Assembly (NCBI RefSeq): GCF_016861565.1
Contig: NZ_BOLK01000017.1
Coordinates: 1-36,896 of the forward strand
Direction of reading: 5' to 3'
Length of the DNA stretch: 36,896 nt
From: Secundilactobacillus yichangensis
GTDB lineage: Bacteria > Bacillota > Bacilli > Lactobacillales > Lactobacillaceae
Shown here: positions 24,450 through 33,200 of the stretch, one piece after another
Position numbering within the stretch: position 1 is the first letter of the stretch
Layout of the letters: each line of letters opens with the position of its first letter
Notes under the pieces: generated by a model
The model's database searches: none
Seen by the model: the letters and a program-made list of their open reading frames with translations, nothing else
Told to the model about the DNA's origin: nothing
Position numbers and translations under genes: made by a program

Positions 24450-25292
24450 TTGAACATTCTAATAGGATTAATTCCTGCTCTATGCTGGGGGTTATACCCA
24501 ATCTTTTTAACCAAAATGGGTGGTAATTATTTTCAGCAGTTATTCGGAACAGGTGCCGGTATTTTCATATTTGCGAGCATTGTTCAGGTGCTCTTTAAAT
24601 ATCAAATTTCCGTAAATGATTTTATGTTATATTTCATTTCTGGACTATTTTGGAGTATTGGACAGGTAGGCCAAGTTTGGTGCTTTAAAAAAGCGGGTGT
24701 CAGTACAATAATGCCTGTGACTACGGCATTTCAAACCATTGGAAATTCATTGATTGGCGGGTGGCTATTCAATGAATGGGTGGGCATATTCGATAATTTA
24801 TTAGGTCTAGTTGCGTTGATCATCATTCTACTCGGGGTTGTCATTTCTAATGGTTTGGTAAAAATTAAGCGTAAAGACATCATGGTTTATCTGGTTTTGC
24901 TGGTGACAACCATCGGCTATTGGGGATATTCTGGTTTTCCGCACTACTGTCATGCTAGCGGATTAGCTGGCTTTTTCCCTCAGTCCTTGGGGATGGTCAT
25001 TGGTGCGGCCGTAATTTACTTTGTTGGCCACAACAAGATAACTGGAAACGATCCATTTGGAATGAGGAATATCATTTCCGGGATCGTATTTGGCGGTGCA
25101 GCGTCTACTTACTTGGTATCATTGAGTTTAAATGGCTTAGTAAATGCATTTGCTTTATCGCAGCTAAATGTAGTGATTGCAACAATGGTTGCAACGGTAA
25201 TTCTAAAAGAAAAACAAAAAAGCCAAATTATTTCAACACTAGCGGGATTAGTCATTTTAATTTTTGGGGTGTTTATGATGGTAAGCATTTAG
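24450..25292 (+). CDS. GlcU/RbsU-type sugar uptake protein (DMT superfamily)
   Basis: A 280-aa, about 10-segment membrane protein of the glucose/ribose porter group in the drug/metabolite transporter superfamily. Typical segments are LIPALCWGLYPIFLTKMGG at the N-terminus, FWSIGQVGQVWCFKKAGVS, PVTTAFQTIGNSLIGG, GYWGYSGFP and ATVILKEKQKS near the end. Relatives take up glucose or ribose by proton symport. Here the context suggests a monosaccharide such as arabinose, but that is inference. TTG at 24450 follows GAAGGGGA. It is behind its own promoter and a terminator-like leader hairpin, and is followed by a terminator. Confidence 0.8.
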   Translation: MNILIGLIPALCWGLYPIFLTKMGGNYFQQLFGTGAGIFIFASIVQVLFKYQISVNDFMLYFISGLFWSIGQVGQVWCFKKAGVSTIMPVTTAFQTIGNSLIGGWLFNEWVGIFDNLLGLVALIIILLGVVISNGLVKIKRKDIMVYLVLLVTTIGYWGYSGFPHYCHASGLAGFFPQSLGMVIGAAVIYFVGHNKITGNDPFGMRNIISGIVFGGAASTYLVSLSLNGLVNAFALSQLNVVIATMVATVILKEKQKSQIISTLAGLVILIFGVFMMVSI

Positions 25293-25352
25293 CGGTTAAG
25301 CAAACTGCTTCATTGCAGAAAACTAGCTTTAATGTTGTACTTGGTTTAAAAA

Positions 25353-25412
25353 TTCAGGGTATAAAAAGCGTCGAGGAATTTAAAATTCTTCGACGCTTTT
25401 TTGTACCCTGAA
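25353..25412. terminator. Two-tier bidirectional terminator
   Basis: An outer arm TTCAGGGTA (25353-25361) pairs with TACCCTGAA (25404-25412). It encloses an inner stem of about 17 bp with A and T runs. It separates the transporter gene from the convergent ArsR-type gene. Confidence 0.88.
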
Positions 25413-25429
25413 TGCAATCTTTTAAAGAA

Positions 25430-26320
25430 TTAACTATAGAATAACTTCATTTCAATGTCCTGATTATAGTTGCCAAACCCTTTGCCGAAAATCGTGCAGC
25501 CGCCATTATTTTTGGCGTTTCGCTTAATTCCGTAGCGAACAGCAAAGGTTTGTTTATGGGTATCGATGTCTTCCAGTGAGACATCAGTGAAGGGCTGACC
25601 ATCCAAAAAACTGCCATCGTGGGTCAATCTTAGGGTCTTCATGATGCCATATTGGTTAACGTTGTCAGGAACCCACTCTGGCGTGTATTTACCGCGTGTG
25701 TCGGAGAAATCACCCGGAGCTGTCCAAGTGCCAATCTCAGTACCATTGATATAGAACGTAATGTCAGAAGGCCACACGTTATTAGAGAAGGGGAATTCTG
25801 ACCCAAGCTCCATGGATAGGTCTAGCATCTCAAGTTTGTCGTCTTTTGTCAGGTAGTCAGGAAATTGGTATTCGACAAAGCCGTTGCACCACCAGATCAT
25901 GCCAGCGGAAATTCTGTCTGGATCCATGAAGTAGGCGGGGTTATCCACTTTGCCGATGTAGTCGGTTTTGCCAGCTAAACCGCAAGAGGGCTGCACTGAA
26001 AAATTGGTGAAGTGGCCAACGGGAACTTGGGTGTCGTAGGACTCAAATTCAGGGTAAATAGTTTTGGGAAAATGAATGTTAATTTTATCCACCGTTAGCC
26101 GGGAAACTTTATTATGCCCAATCCGTTCGAACTTAATGATGCCGGCATCTGCCAGTTTATTAAGGTGCTGGAGGACGATGGTGCCGCTTAAATTGAGAGC
26201 GGATGCTAGTTCTCTTACACTCATTTTACGGATGGATAATTCTTGAATGATCTTCAGGCGGACCGGACTGGCTAAAGCTTTATAAACGGGCAGTGAACTG
26301 TTAGAAATATCAGATTCCAT
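25430..26320 (-). CDS. ArsR-type winged-helix regulator with a large beta-rich C-terminal domain, second copy
   Basis: A 296-aa protein with an N-terminal winged helix (residues about 8-80: ALASPVRLKIIQELS, VRELASALNLSGTIVLQHLNK split by the turn) and a domain of about 200 residues shared with the regulator at 2472. Conserved points are PSCGL (111-115), GKVDNPAYF (123-131), WWCNGFVEYQFP (143-154), GSEF..WPSDITFYINGTE (173-195), PGDFSDTRGKYTPEW (202-216) and FGKGFGNYNQDIEM (278-291). The ATG at 26320 follows GGGAGG. It is divergent from the GH43-permease operon, a classic position for its regulator. Ligand unknown; a glycoside is plausible. Confidence 0.78.
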   Translation of the reverse strand: MESDISNSSLPVYKALASPVRLKIIQELSIRKMSVRELASALNLSGTIVLQHLNKLADAGIIKFERIGHNKVSRLTVDKINIHFPKTIYPEFESYDTQVPVGHFTNFSVQPSCGLAGKTDYIGKVDNPAYFMDPDRISAGMIWWCNGFVEYQFPDYLTKDDKLEMLDLSMELGSEFPFSNNVWPSDITFYINGTEIGTWTAPGDFSDTRGKYTPEWVPDNVNQYGIMKTLRLTHDGSFLDGQPFTDVSLEDIDTHKQTFAVRYGIKRNAKNNGGCTIFGKGFGNYNQDIEMKLFYS

Positions 26321-26841
26321 TGATGCAACCTCCCACGTTAATTCAATATTTTTAAATTAGTATTTAGTTCATCGTTGAAAGCAATTTGCTTGCTCAAGTT
26401 AATACTAACAATATTTTTATTGTTTTTAAATAGGTAAAATTAATTTTCTTGAAAAAATTGATTAAATTTATCTGACCTATTATTTGGATAATTAGATTGT
26501 GCAACAAGGTTGTCTAAATACTGCTATATCACAGTATAGTCGTGAATATAGTAAAAGCTGGTTCAATAATTTATTTCTAAATAAAATTGTTCGTTAAAAA
26601 TCATACGATAAATAAATCTTTAAAACTTTATTTATCAGTATAAAAATAGTTGTTTTATTTTTTATTAGCACGTAATTTTAGATTTTACGTATTTTGAATA
26701 ATATTTTCATTGCTCAAAAAGCAAAAAAGTCGGAAAAACATCAAAAACGATATTGTAATCGCTTACCGCTCATCATATGATAATCACGTGCACAGGAAAG
26801 AAACAAACTACGTAGTAAAAAGTCTTAAGGAGATTATAAAC
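26321..26841. promoter_or_regulatory. 521-bp divergent control region with AraR-like and ArsR-type boxes
   Basis: No gene is supported; an open frame extending upstream of the GH43 start is only read-through of this region. It holds AraR-like boxes at 26352-26365 (minus), 26398-26413, 26630-26645 (ATTTATCAGTATAAAA, close to the araE spacer site) and 26681-26696 (GATTTTACGTATTTTG), plus a looser ATACGATAAAT at 26603. AATTAGATTGTG (26490-26501) matches the half operator of the first ArsR-type gene, and ATACTG/CAGTAT (26518-26537) is a short inverted repeat. A clear -35/-10 pair is hard to pick in this AT-rich DNA. Confidence 0.55.
26754..26767 (+). promoter_or_regulatory. cre (CcpA) site before the GH43 gene
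   Basis: TGTAATCGCTTACC matches the cre consensus at 13 of 14 positions, 75 bp before the GH43 start, fitting catabolite repression of the GH43-permease operon. Confidence 0.65.
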
Positions 26842-27816
26842 ATGGCGAATACAAATCAATATATTAATCCGCTTATTGTTCAACGGGCAGATCCATATAT
26901 TTACAAACACACGGATGGCTATTATTACTTCACCGCTTCTGTGCCTGCATATAACTTGATTGAAATCCGTCGCGCGAAAACATTAGCCGGATTAGCTCAT
27001 GCCGCACCAAGAACCGTTTGGCGTAAACATGAAAACGGTCCCATGAGTCAACTGATTTGGGCACCAGAATTACATTATATCGACGGCAAATGGTTCATCT
27101 ACTTCGCTGCGGCTGAAACGACAGCGTTAGACGAAAATGGGATGTTCCAGCACCGGATGTTCTGCATTGAGTGTGATGCAGAAAACCCAATGGCAAGTGA
27201 AGACAACTGGATCGAGCGCGGCCAAGTGAAAACCAACATGGACACATTCTCGCTGGATGCGACTTGCTTTGAAGCAAACGGCAAACTCTATTACATCTGG
27301 GCGCAGAAAGATAAGGCCATTCGCGGTAATTCTAATTTATACATTGCCGAAATGGAAAATCCTTGGACTTTAAAAACTGATCCAGTGATGCTCTCAAAGC
27401 CAGAATATTCTTGGGAAATTAAAGGGTTCTGGGTTAACGAAGGACCAGCTATTATTCATAGAAACGGACGCTATTTCTTAACTTATTCTGCTAGTGCAAC
27501 TGATGAAAACTACGCCATGGGGATGCTTACGGTTAACGACGACGTTGATTTATTAGATGCTTCTAACTGGTCAAAGTCAAAGGAACCAGTTTTCAAAAGT
27601 GATCTAGCAACCCATCAATACGGACCAGGCCACAACTCATTTACAGTTGCCGAAGATGGTAAAACCGACATTATGGTTTATCACTGCCGGGACTACACCG
27701 AGATCAAGGGTGATCCGCTGTACGATCCAAACCGTCATACAAAGGTTCAAGCATTTACTTGGAATGACGATGGCACGCCGCACTTTGGCAAGCCGGTTCC
27801 TTACAATTACGAATAG
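26842..27816 (+). CDS. GH43 alpha-L-arabinofuranosidase (cytoplasmic)
   Basis: A 324-aa single-domain five-bladed beta-propeller enzyme. The three inverting catalytic acids are visible: base Asp17 in QRADPYIY, pKa-modulating Asp139 in SLDATCFE and acid Glu200 in VNEGPAII. His264 in GPGHNS is the conserved residue near the bound ion. No signal peptide is seen. The ATG at 26842 follows AAGGAG at 26827-26832. The frame is open further upstream, but that stretch holds a cre box and AT-rich promoter DNA. It resembles the short GH43 arabinofuranosidases known from Levilactobacillus brevis and bifidobacteria that trim arabino- or arabinoxylo-oligosaccharides; the exact linkage is not readable. It forms an operon with the LacY-type permease 21 bp downstream. 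Confidence 0.88.
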   Translation: MANTNQYINPLIVQRADPYIYKHTDGYYYFTASVPAYNLIEIRRAKTLAGLAHAAPRTVWRKHENGPMSQLIWAPELHYIDGKWFIYFAAAETTALDENGMFQHRMFCIECDAENPMASEDNWIERGQVKTNMDTFSLDATCFEANGKLYYIWAQKDKAIRGNSNLYIAEMENPWTLKTDPVMLSKPEYSWEIKGFWVNEGPAIIHRNGRYFLTYSASATDENYAMGMLTVNDDVDLLDASNWSKSKEPVFKSDLATHQYGPGHNSFTVAEDGKTDIMVYHCRDYTEIKGDPLYDPNRHTKVQAFTWNDDGTPHFGKPVPYNYE

Positions 27817-27837
27817 ATAGAATAGGAGTGAAACATC

Positions 27838-29097
27838 TTGGAAAATACTGTTAAAACAAGTAAAAAGAAGGATTTCTGGGGCTTCCCAGTCACCCACTTT
27901 ACTTACTTCTTCATGTGGCAAATTATCAATGGTTATTTAACACTTTGGATGGAACAAGTTGGCCATCTAAACGGAACAACCGCCGGATTTGTATTTTCAA
28001 TGATGGCTGGTATGTCCTTGGTCTTCCAACCAATCTTTGGGGTTATTTCCGATAGATTAGTCTTCAAAAAGAACTTATTAGTTACGATTGCGATTGCTGC
28101 TATTTTAATCGGCCCTTACTTCCAGTGGTTATTCATGCCGCTGGTACACATTAACGCTGCGTTAGTTGCTGTTATCACCGGTATCTTCTTGAGTTTCGTC
28201 TTCAACGGTGGTGTTTCAGTTGTTGAACAATACGTTCAGCGTGCTAGTCTCGCTAACGGTTTTGAATACGCTCACTCACGGATGGGTGGTTCATTAGCCG
28301 GCGCCTGCGCCTCATTCTTAGGTGGCAAGCTCTTCCTATGGAGCCCTAACTCAATTTTCTGGGCATGTACCGTAATGGGTGCCATCTTAACCTTCACCAT
28401 TGTGTTCAGTGATAAGATTCATATGGAAAATGCCGCCGCTGCCGGTGACACCACTGACTCACTTGACTGGGGCTTAATCGGTAAGATCTTCAGAATCCGT
28501 AACTTCTGGATCCTATCAATCTTCTACATTGGGACTTCAGCTTTATACGATGTTTTTGATCAACAATTTATCATCTTCTTTAAGACATACTTCAACAGTG
28601 CTTCTGCCGGAACCACTGCCTACAGTTATATGACAACGGCACAAATTGCTTTGGAATTCCTACTCATGTTCCCAATGCCATGGTTAATTAACAAGATTGG
28701 TTCACGGAATGGTTTGATTGCTTATGGCTGCATTTTAGCTATCCGGATCATCGGTAGTGCCCTTTCACCTAGTGTTGGTTGGGTTATCTTCCTTCGTTTG
28801 TTAGCTGGTTTCGAAATGCCTTTGGTATTGACTTCAATCATGAAGTACATTGCCGGAGCCTTCGATATTCGGGTATACGCTACCGTTTACGCGCTAGCTT
28901 CGAACTTTGCTAAGCAAATATCCGTCTTCATCTTCTCTACTGTTGCTGGTAATTGGTATGATTCAATTGGTTTCCAGCACACTTACTTCATTCTCGGTGC
29001 GATTGTTGCCGTTACGACAGTCTTTGCTGCATTACTCTTAACTAAAGAGGATCCTGTAGCTGCCGGTGAAGTTGAAGCATCTGGTAAAAAGAAATAA
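27838..29097 (+). CDS. LacY-type oligosaccharide:H+ symporter (MFS)
   Basis: A 419-aa, 12-segment carrier of the oligosaccharide:H+ symporter family. LacY-like marks are the N-terminal HFTYFFMWQIINGYLTLWM, FGVISDRLVFKKNLL in the first cytoplasmic loop, EQYVQRASLANGFEYAHSRMGGS (given here as the YVQRASLANGFEYAH and SRMGGS parts) in segments 4-5, and RIIGSALSPSVGW later. The TTG start follows TAGGAGTG. Co-transcription with the GH43 gene suggests it imports short arabino-oligosaccharides. Codon use is strongly biased, as in araA, implying high expression. Confidence 0.85.
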   Translation: MENTVKTSKKKDFWGFPVTHFTYFFMWQIINGYLTLWMEQVGHLNGTTAGFVFSMMAGMSLVFQPIFGVISDRLVFKKNLLVTIAIAAILIGPYFQWLFMPLVHINAALVAVITGIFLSFVFNGGVSVVEQYVQRASLANGFEYAHSRMGGSLAGACASFLGGKLFLWSPNSIFWACTVMGAILTFTIVFSDKIHMENAAAAGDTTDSLDWGLIGKIFRIRNFWILSIFYIGTSALYDVFDQQFIIFFKTYFNSASAGTTAYSYMTTAQIALEFLLMFPMPWLINKIGSRNGLIAYGCILAIRIIGSALSPSVGWVIFLRLLAGFEMPLVLTSIMKYIAGAFDIRVYATVYALASNFAKQISVFIFSTVAGNWYDSIGFQHTYFILGAIVAVTTVFAALLLTKEDPVAAGEVEASGKKK

Positions 29098-29113
29098 AAG
29101 TATTTAACGGCTT

Positions 29114-29143
29114 AGATCTCAGAACTCGTTTCTGGGATCTTTT
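29114..29143 (+). terminator. Intrinsic terminator of the GH43-permease operon
   Basis: AGATCTCAGAA (29114-29124) pairs with TTCTGGGATCT (29130-29140) with one wobble, followed by TTTT. Confidence 0.8.
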
Positions 29144-29153
29144 GCGTATCGTG

Positions 29154-29177
29154 ACCTATTATTCGTTTATAATAGGT
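29154..29177 (+). promoter_or_regulatory. Perfect 9-bp inverted repeat over the -10 box of the reductase gene
   Basis: ACCTATTAT (29154-29162) and ATAATAGGT (29169-29177) are perfect inverted arms 6 bp apart. TATAAT at 29168-29173 overlaps the right arm. A repressor or MerR-type protein encoded elsewhere probably controls the reductase. Confidence 0.6.
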
Positions 29178-29196
29178 AAAAAAGGAGCCGATAACT

Positions 29197-30165
29197 ATGA
29201 AATATCGTCATTTGGGCAAGCAGGGGTTACGGGTCAGTGAACTAGCACTAGGCAGTTGGATGACAGATGTTAGTGCCCCAGGCAAGCAGGATTTAGCTGC
29301 TGAAAGCATCAAGTTGGCATACGATAATGGCATCAACTTTTTTGATTGCGCTGATGCGTACAGCGGTGGGGCTGCCGAACGCTTTCTTGGTAAAACACTG
29401 AAGCAGTTTCCACGTCAGGAGCTGGTTTTATCGAGTAAGGTGTTCTTTCCGACTGGAAAGGGCGTTAATGACCGCGGTTTGTCTCGCAAGCACATCATGG
29501 AGTCCGTCGATACATCGTTAACCAACATGCAGACGGATTACCTGGATCTCTACTTCTGCCATCGATTTGATTCCGAGACGCCGCTGGAAGAAACGCTGCA
29601 AGCACTCAGCGATTTGGTTGATCAGGGGAAGATTCTCTATTACGGCGTGAGTGAATGGCGCCCAGTACAGATTTTGGAGGCCCAGCTGATCATTCAAGAA
29701 CGCGGGTTGCATCCAATGGCAGTTGTTCAGCCGCAGTACAATATGTTTGATCGCTATATCGAGCATGAATTGCTGGATGTGTGCGGCAAACTTGGGTTGG
29801 GAGTGGTACCATTTTCACCGCTTTCTCAAGGCTTGCTCACTGGTAAATATCGAAAAGGCCAGCCAATACCAGCTGGTTCGCGAGCAACTTATCAAGATCA
29901 GATCAAAGCGCTGTTAACGGATGATAATTTGGACAAAGTTGAAGCGTTAATAAACATGGCGGATGAACTGGATACTGATTTATCAACGTTTGCACTGGCC
30001 TGGGCACTTAGAGATCCAAGAATCTCCTGCTTGATCACTGGTGCCAGCAAACCCAGTCAGTTGAAGAATAATTTGAAAGCAGTTGATTTGGATATTCCCG
30101 CCGAATATTATCCACGAATCGATCAGTTATTTGGCTTTAAGAAGTTTTCAAGAAAAATTGGCTGA
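29197..30165 (+). CDS. Aldo/keto reductase
   Basis: A 322-aa NAD(P)H-dependent oxidoreductase with the full AKR tetrad: Asp50, Tyr55, Lys81 and His122 (NFFDCADAYSGG, SSKVFFP, LYFCHRFD). The N-terminal MKYRHLGKQGLRVSEL and the coenzyme segment near SPLSQGLLTGKYRKG are typical of the group related to the potassium-channel beta subunit and YghZ/YhdN-type enzymes. The substrate is probably a small aldehyde or ketone and cannot be told from sequence. ATG follows AAAGGAG. It is a single-gene unit with its own operator-like palindrome and terminator. Confidence 0.88.
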   Translation: MKYRHLGKQGLRVSELALGSWMTDVSAPGKQDLAAESIKLAYDNGINFFDCADAYSGGAAERFLGKTLKQFPRQELVLSSKVFFPTGKGVNDRGLSRKHIMESVDTSLTNMQTDYLDLYFCHRFDSETPLEETLQALSDLVDQGKILYYGVSEWRPVQILEAQLIIQERGLHPMAVVQPQYNMFDRYIEHELLDVCGKLGLGVVPFSPLSQGLLTGKYRKGQPIPAGSRATYQDQIKALLTDDNLDKVEALINMADELDTDLSTFALAWALRDPRISCLITGASKPSQLKNNLKAVDLDIPAEYYPRIDQLFGFKKFSRKIG

Positions 30166-30216
30166 GGGGTTCTTTTCTGCCGGTTTTTACATGATAATAA
30201 TAGTAAATTGAATACT

Positions 30217-30255
30217 AAAAATCCCGCATACGTCAATATCGTATGCGGGATTTTT
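30217..30255. terminator. Bidirectional intrinsic terminator
   Basis: A perfect 16-bp stem (30217-30232 with 30240-30255) with A and T runs on the two sides. It serves the reductase (+) and the surface protein gene (-). Confidence 0.9.
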
Positions 30256-30299
30256 AACGTTTAAATAACCAGATCCAAACGTCGTTAAATCATTAGATT

Positions 30300-33200
30300 T
30301 TAAAGATTTTTACGACGTTTCTTGGTTCCAACTAAACCAAAGAGTGAAACAAATACTCCAAGGAATCCAAGCGCTGCAGTACCTTGAACTGGGGTTTCAT
30401 CAGTTTGAGGTAACGTACGTTTATCAGTAGTTTGTTTGTTGCCACTGAGTTGACTAGATTGACTAGAAGCAGGTGCTGCCGAACTTACATTAGCGCTTTG
30501 AGTAGCTGATCCCGTTGGAGTAGCGATGCCATCTTCAGTGCTAGTAGCATTGCCCGCTGCAACGTGACCTTGGGTGTTGGTTCCGGTTGTCGTACTTGTG
30601 CTACCACCAGGTACAACGTGACCTTGATTATTGTCATTACTCTCAGGAGTACTTGGTACGTTGGCTTTTGGCTCGTTGTTATTCGGTTCCTCAGTATTTG
30701 GCACAACAGTATTAGGTTCCGTGGTGCTTGGCCCATTAGTATACGGCGGCTCGTCGTACAGAATTGGAACAGTTGCTCCAGGGGTCTTTGGTACCACCAG
30801 ATTCTGATTTGGTACTAAGAAGTAACCAGGAATATCAGTCAGGCTGCCAAAGCCAATCGGTTCACCAGGATTACCGATCAATGGGATTGGATTGCCAATT
30901 GGTTCACCGTTTGGTCCAGTTGGTTGACCAGTGAAGGCAATGGCATAAAGAGGTTGACCGACTTGAGTTTTTGTTTGGATGTTATTTCCAAGACCCACTT
31001 TGTAGTACTTGACGGTAATCGTTTCCTTGTCACCATGACTGAGTGTGGCTGCTGGAACTGTTTCTTGATCTGGCGCGAAGCCTTGAACAAATGGACTAAT
31101 TGCCGCTGGAACTTGAGCATTAGCTGGCTGCCAATCGTTATTATATGTGACTTCCTTGGTAACCGCATCCTCAGTTCCTGTACGAGTGAAGTCGATGGTT
31201 TGAACAACTGCTGGCGCAATAGGTGTGCTATCACTGGCATTGATGTAGTTGATAGTTCGTGTTGCTGTAGCGGTGAGTTTTGCTGGATCAGCATCATGAG
31301 GCGTCTTTGGTGTGACAGTTTCCATTTTGTGAACGAATTCAACGGTAAAGGGTTGATCCGTCGCCGTATCGTTATCAAAGACAATGCCGTTGGCAGTACC
31401 ATCACTGACTAGGGTGTAGCCTTGATTTTCGTACTCTTGGATACGGCTTGCACTACTGTAGGTTGCAGTTGTGCCTGATTCGCCGCTCAACGTATCAATG
31501 TCACCTAGCGTTTTGTTGCTGGTATCATCTTTATAGGTTACCGTAGCTTTTTGCGTGGACAGGCTATAATGAACGGTTACTGTTGGATTCATATTTGGTT
31601 TAGCTAATGTTGTCGCTGGAACAGTCGATTGGTCAGGGGTGTAACCCTTAATGGTTGGACTAACGACAGCGGCTAATGTATCCGATTGAACTGGTGTCCA
31701 TTCCCCAAAAGTTACTTTCTTAGTCAGCAAATCTTCAGTCCCAGTACGAGTGAAAGTAACAGTCTGAATTTCAGGAGCGTGAACGACTGAGCCATCACTA
31801 GTTTTTACATAATTAATGGTACGAGTTGACGTAGCGGTAAAGTCCTTTGGATCTGCATCGTATGGCTTATCTGGTGTGACGGGTACAATGTTCGTGTAGC
31901 CAAATGTGACTGTACCATTGTCACCATTAATCTTCAAAGTCCCTGTTGCCGGAAGGCTGCCAGTCATCATTTTATCGAAGACATAGCCGTTAAATTGCTC
32001 AGACTGTGTCGCGTACTGATCACCCGCTTGACTGGCCTGACCAGTTGTCAATGGATTGCCATTAGCATCTGTGTAGGTCGCAACGCCCGTGCCAAGTAAA
32101 TCACCAGTTTGCTCATTAACGTACTTGACGTTAACGGTGGCAGCAGTGAAATAATCGAAAGAGTCGATTTGGAATTGCTGCAGGTTCTTTGCTCCGGCAG
32201 TACCGCCAGAAATCAGGAATGCGGCATCGGGTTGTGTGGCCCAGTCAGTGATAGCATGTGACCATGTCTTGCCGTCGTAAGTGACAGTCATAGTCTTGGT
32301 TGAACCGTCATACGAAATTGTGATGGGCTTAAATTCATTGTTACTTGGTTGGTCAATGAGTTGAGCTTCACCAGCAGTATCATTTGTTGGAGCATATGCA
32401 GTCACCATGCCGGTTGTTGGATCTGTGTAGATAAATGATCCATAGGGAGAACCAACACCATAAACTAACTGGCCGTCCGCATCTGATTGGGGATTGGTCC
32501 AAAATTCGTTTGGATCGGCTTTAGCAACTGAACCCGTAGGCTCATCGACACCATCGAAGAAGGTATCAGCTTTCCAGCCGAAGGCTCCCTTTAAACCACC
32601 AATCCCAACACCAGCACCATTTCCACCAACGAGGTCAGTGTTACCATTATGGAAGGCAAAGGCAACACCATCGCCGCCACCAAGGGCATTGCCATCGGGT
32701 CCTGCATTTCGACCAGGTTTTTGAGCTTTATTACCAAGATTAATTTGACCAGTTAATTTAAAACTTTGATTAAGATCAATTTTATTCTTCAACGTGGCGT
32801 TACCGTCTTGACTACCTTGATCAGTCGTTAACGTCAGTGTTCCAGTACTTTGATTATAGGTAGCGGAGCCATTCAATTTAAAGTAGTCAGTAAAGTTGTT
32901 TGCGTTAACTTTGACTTCGGATGGTGCTGTTGAATCCTGCGCAGTGATTTCCTGTGGCTGACCAGTTGTTTGATAAACTGCAACTTTGGCTTGCTTGGTA
33001 GCTTCAATTGTCGCTGCTGAAGCACTGCCCAACTCAGTTTTAGCAACTGATTTAGGTGCAGGTGTGTTAGCTGAATGATCAGTTCCTGTAGAAGTGGCTG
33101 GTGTATCAGTAGTTGATGCAGTTTTTGCAGCCGGAGTAGTTGAAGTAGAACTAGTTAGTGCAGCTTTAGCTGGCACCTTTGTTGGTGTGGCTTGCTGAAT

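Noticed and set aside
26710-26841. N-terminal extension of the GH43 protein by 44 residues
   Set aside because: The stretch has no ribosome binding site and contains a cre box and AT-rich promoter-like DNA. The GH43 fold starts after the ATG at 26842, which has an AAGGAG.
30878-31412. Frames of 160-175 codons on both strands inside the surface protein gene
   Set aside because: They are by-products of the repetitive coding sequence of the LPxTG protein and show no start signal or known domain.
31002-31871. Direct repeats as a CRISPR array
   Set aside because: The repeats are two long, diverged protein-domain copies in frame, without regular short repeats and spacers.
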